Shown: positions 6,775 to 6,827 of the stretch, one piece after another
How the letters are laid out: each line of letters opens with the position of its first letter
Numbering within the stretch: the first letter of the stretch is position 1
DNA from: Bordetella parapertussis
Lineage (GTDB): Bacteria > Pseudomonadota > Gammaproteobacteria > Burkholderiales > Burkholderiaceae_B
Length of the DNA: 6,827 nucleotides
Direction: 5' to 3'
Assembly: GCA_945882005.1 (NCBI GenBank)
Contig: CAMCWG010000163.1
Span: 1 to 6,827, forward strand
Translations under genes and position numbers: made by a program
Notes under the pieces: model-generated
Seen by the model: the letters and a program-made list of their open reading frames with translations, nothing else
Databases searched by the model: none
What the model was told of the DNA's origin: nothing

Positions 6775-6827
6775 ATGCACCCTGAACCGATCAATCTGCT
6801 TGGGCTCGACGCTTCGGCACTGACCCA
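6775..6827 (+). CDS. rlmN: Start of a probable rlmN (23S rRNA/tRNA m2A methyltransferase), truncated by window end
   Basis: Only 17 codons are visible: ATG at 6775, then MHPEPINLLGLDASALT. The 'NLLGLDxxAL' pattern near the N terminus is what I associate with RlmN in Burkholderiales, and rlmN directly after ndk is a common arrangement there. RlmN is a radical-SAM enzyme that makes 2-methyladenosine at 23S A2503 and at A37 of some tRNAs; its cluster-binding CxxxCxxC motif lies beyond the window. No good Shine-Dalgarno precedes the ATG. A TTG at 6754 is an in-frame alternative start, and the same frame reaches back to the ndk stop without another stop codon. The call rests on a short match plus gene order. 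Confidence 0.65.
   Translation, partial: MHPEPINLLGLDASALT

Noticed and set aside
1..6827. Search for mobile elements, CRISPR arrays, tRNA genes, toxin-antitoxin or defence genes
   Set aside because: Almost all of the window is occupied by housekeeping genes with tight spacing. I saw no long direct repeats, repeat-spacer pattern, transposase or tRNA-like fold.

Overview
The window looks like core chromosome of a betaproteobacterium, most likely order Burkholderiales and probably family Alcaligenaceae (Bordetella/Achromobacter relatives). The family guess is inference from remembered protein styles: the long RimM linker, the TrmD segment around residues 175-192, the Ndk 'HGSDAPET' ending and the ndk-rlmN pairing. 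I ran no database search. Base composition looks moderate and even, and I saw no insertion sequence, phage gene, tRNA, rRNA or CRISPR array.

Layout, left to right. Positions 1-1183 hold the 3' part of alaS (alanyl-tRNA synthetase: editing domain and C-terminal domain). A small TusA/SirA-family sulfur-carrier gene follows at 1200-1463. A strong sigma70-type promoter with an extended -10 (1475-1503) then drives rpsP (ribosomal protein S16), rimM (30S maturation factor) and trmD (tRNA m1G37 methyltransferase), all on the + strand. valS (valyl-tRNA synthetase) lies on the - strand at 3260-6130 and converges on trmD with only 25 bp between stop codons. A divergent control region of about 190 bp (6131-6318) separates valS from ndk (nucleoside diphosphate kinase, + strand, 6319-6744). 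The window ends in the first 17 codons of a gene I read as rlmN (23S rRNA/tRNA m2A methyltransferase).

Nearly every gene serves translation: two aminoacyl-tRNA synthetases, a tRNA m1G37 methyltransferase, a probable rRNA/tRNA adenine-C2 methyltransferase, a ribosomal protein, a 30S assembly factor and a possible sulfur relay protein for tRNA thiolation. Ndk supplies NTPs. I find no convincing new multi-gene system. The points worth a second look are regulatory: a terminator-like hairpin at the 5' end of the rpsP leader; a hairpin inside the first codons of rimM; a perfect DnaA-box consensus on the valS ribosome-binding region; a structured valS leader with a short exact dyad; the lack of rplS after trmD; and a low-complexity linker in RimM.
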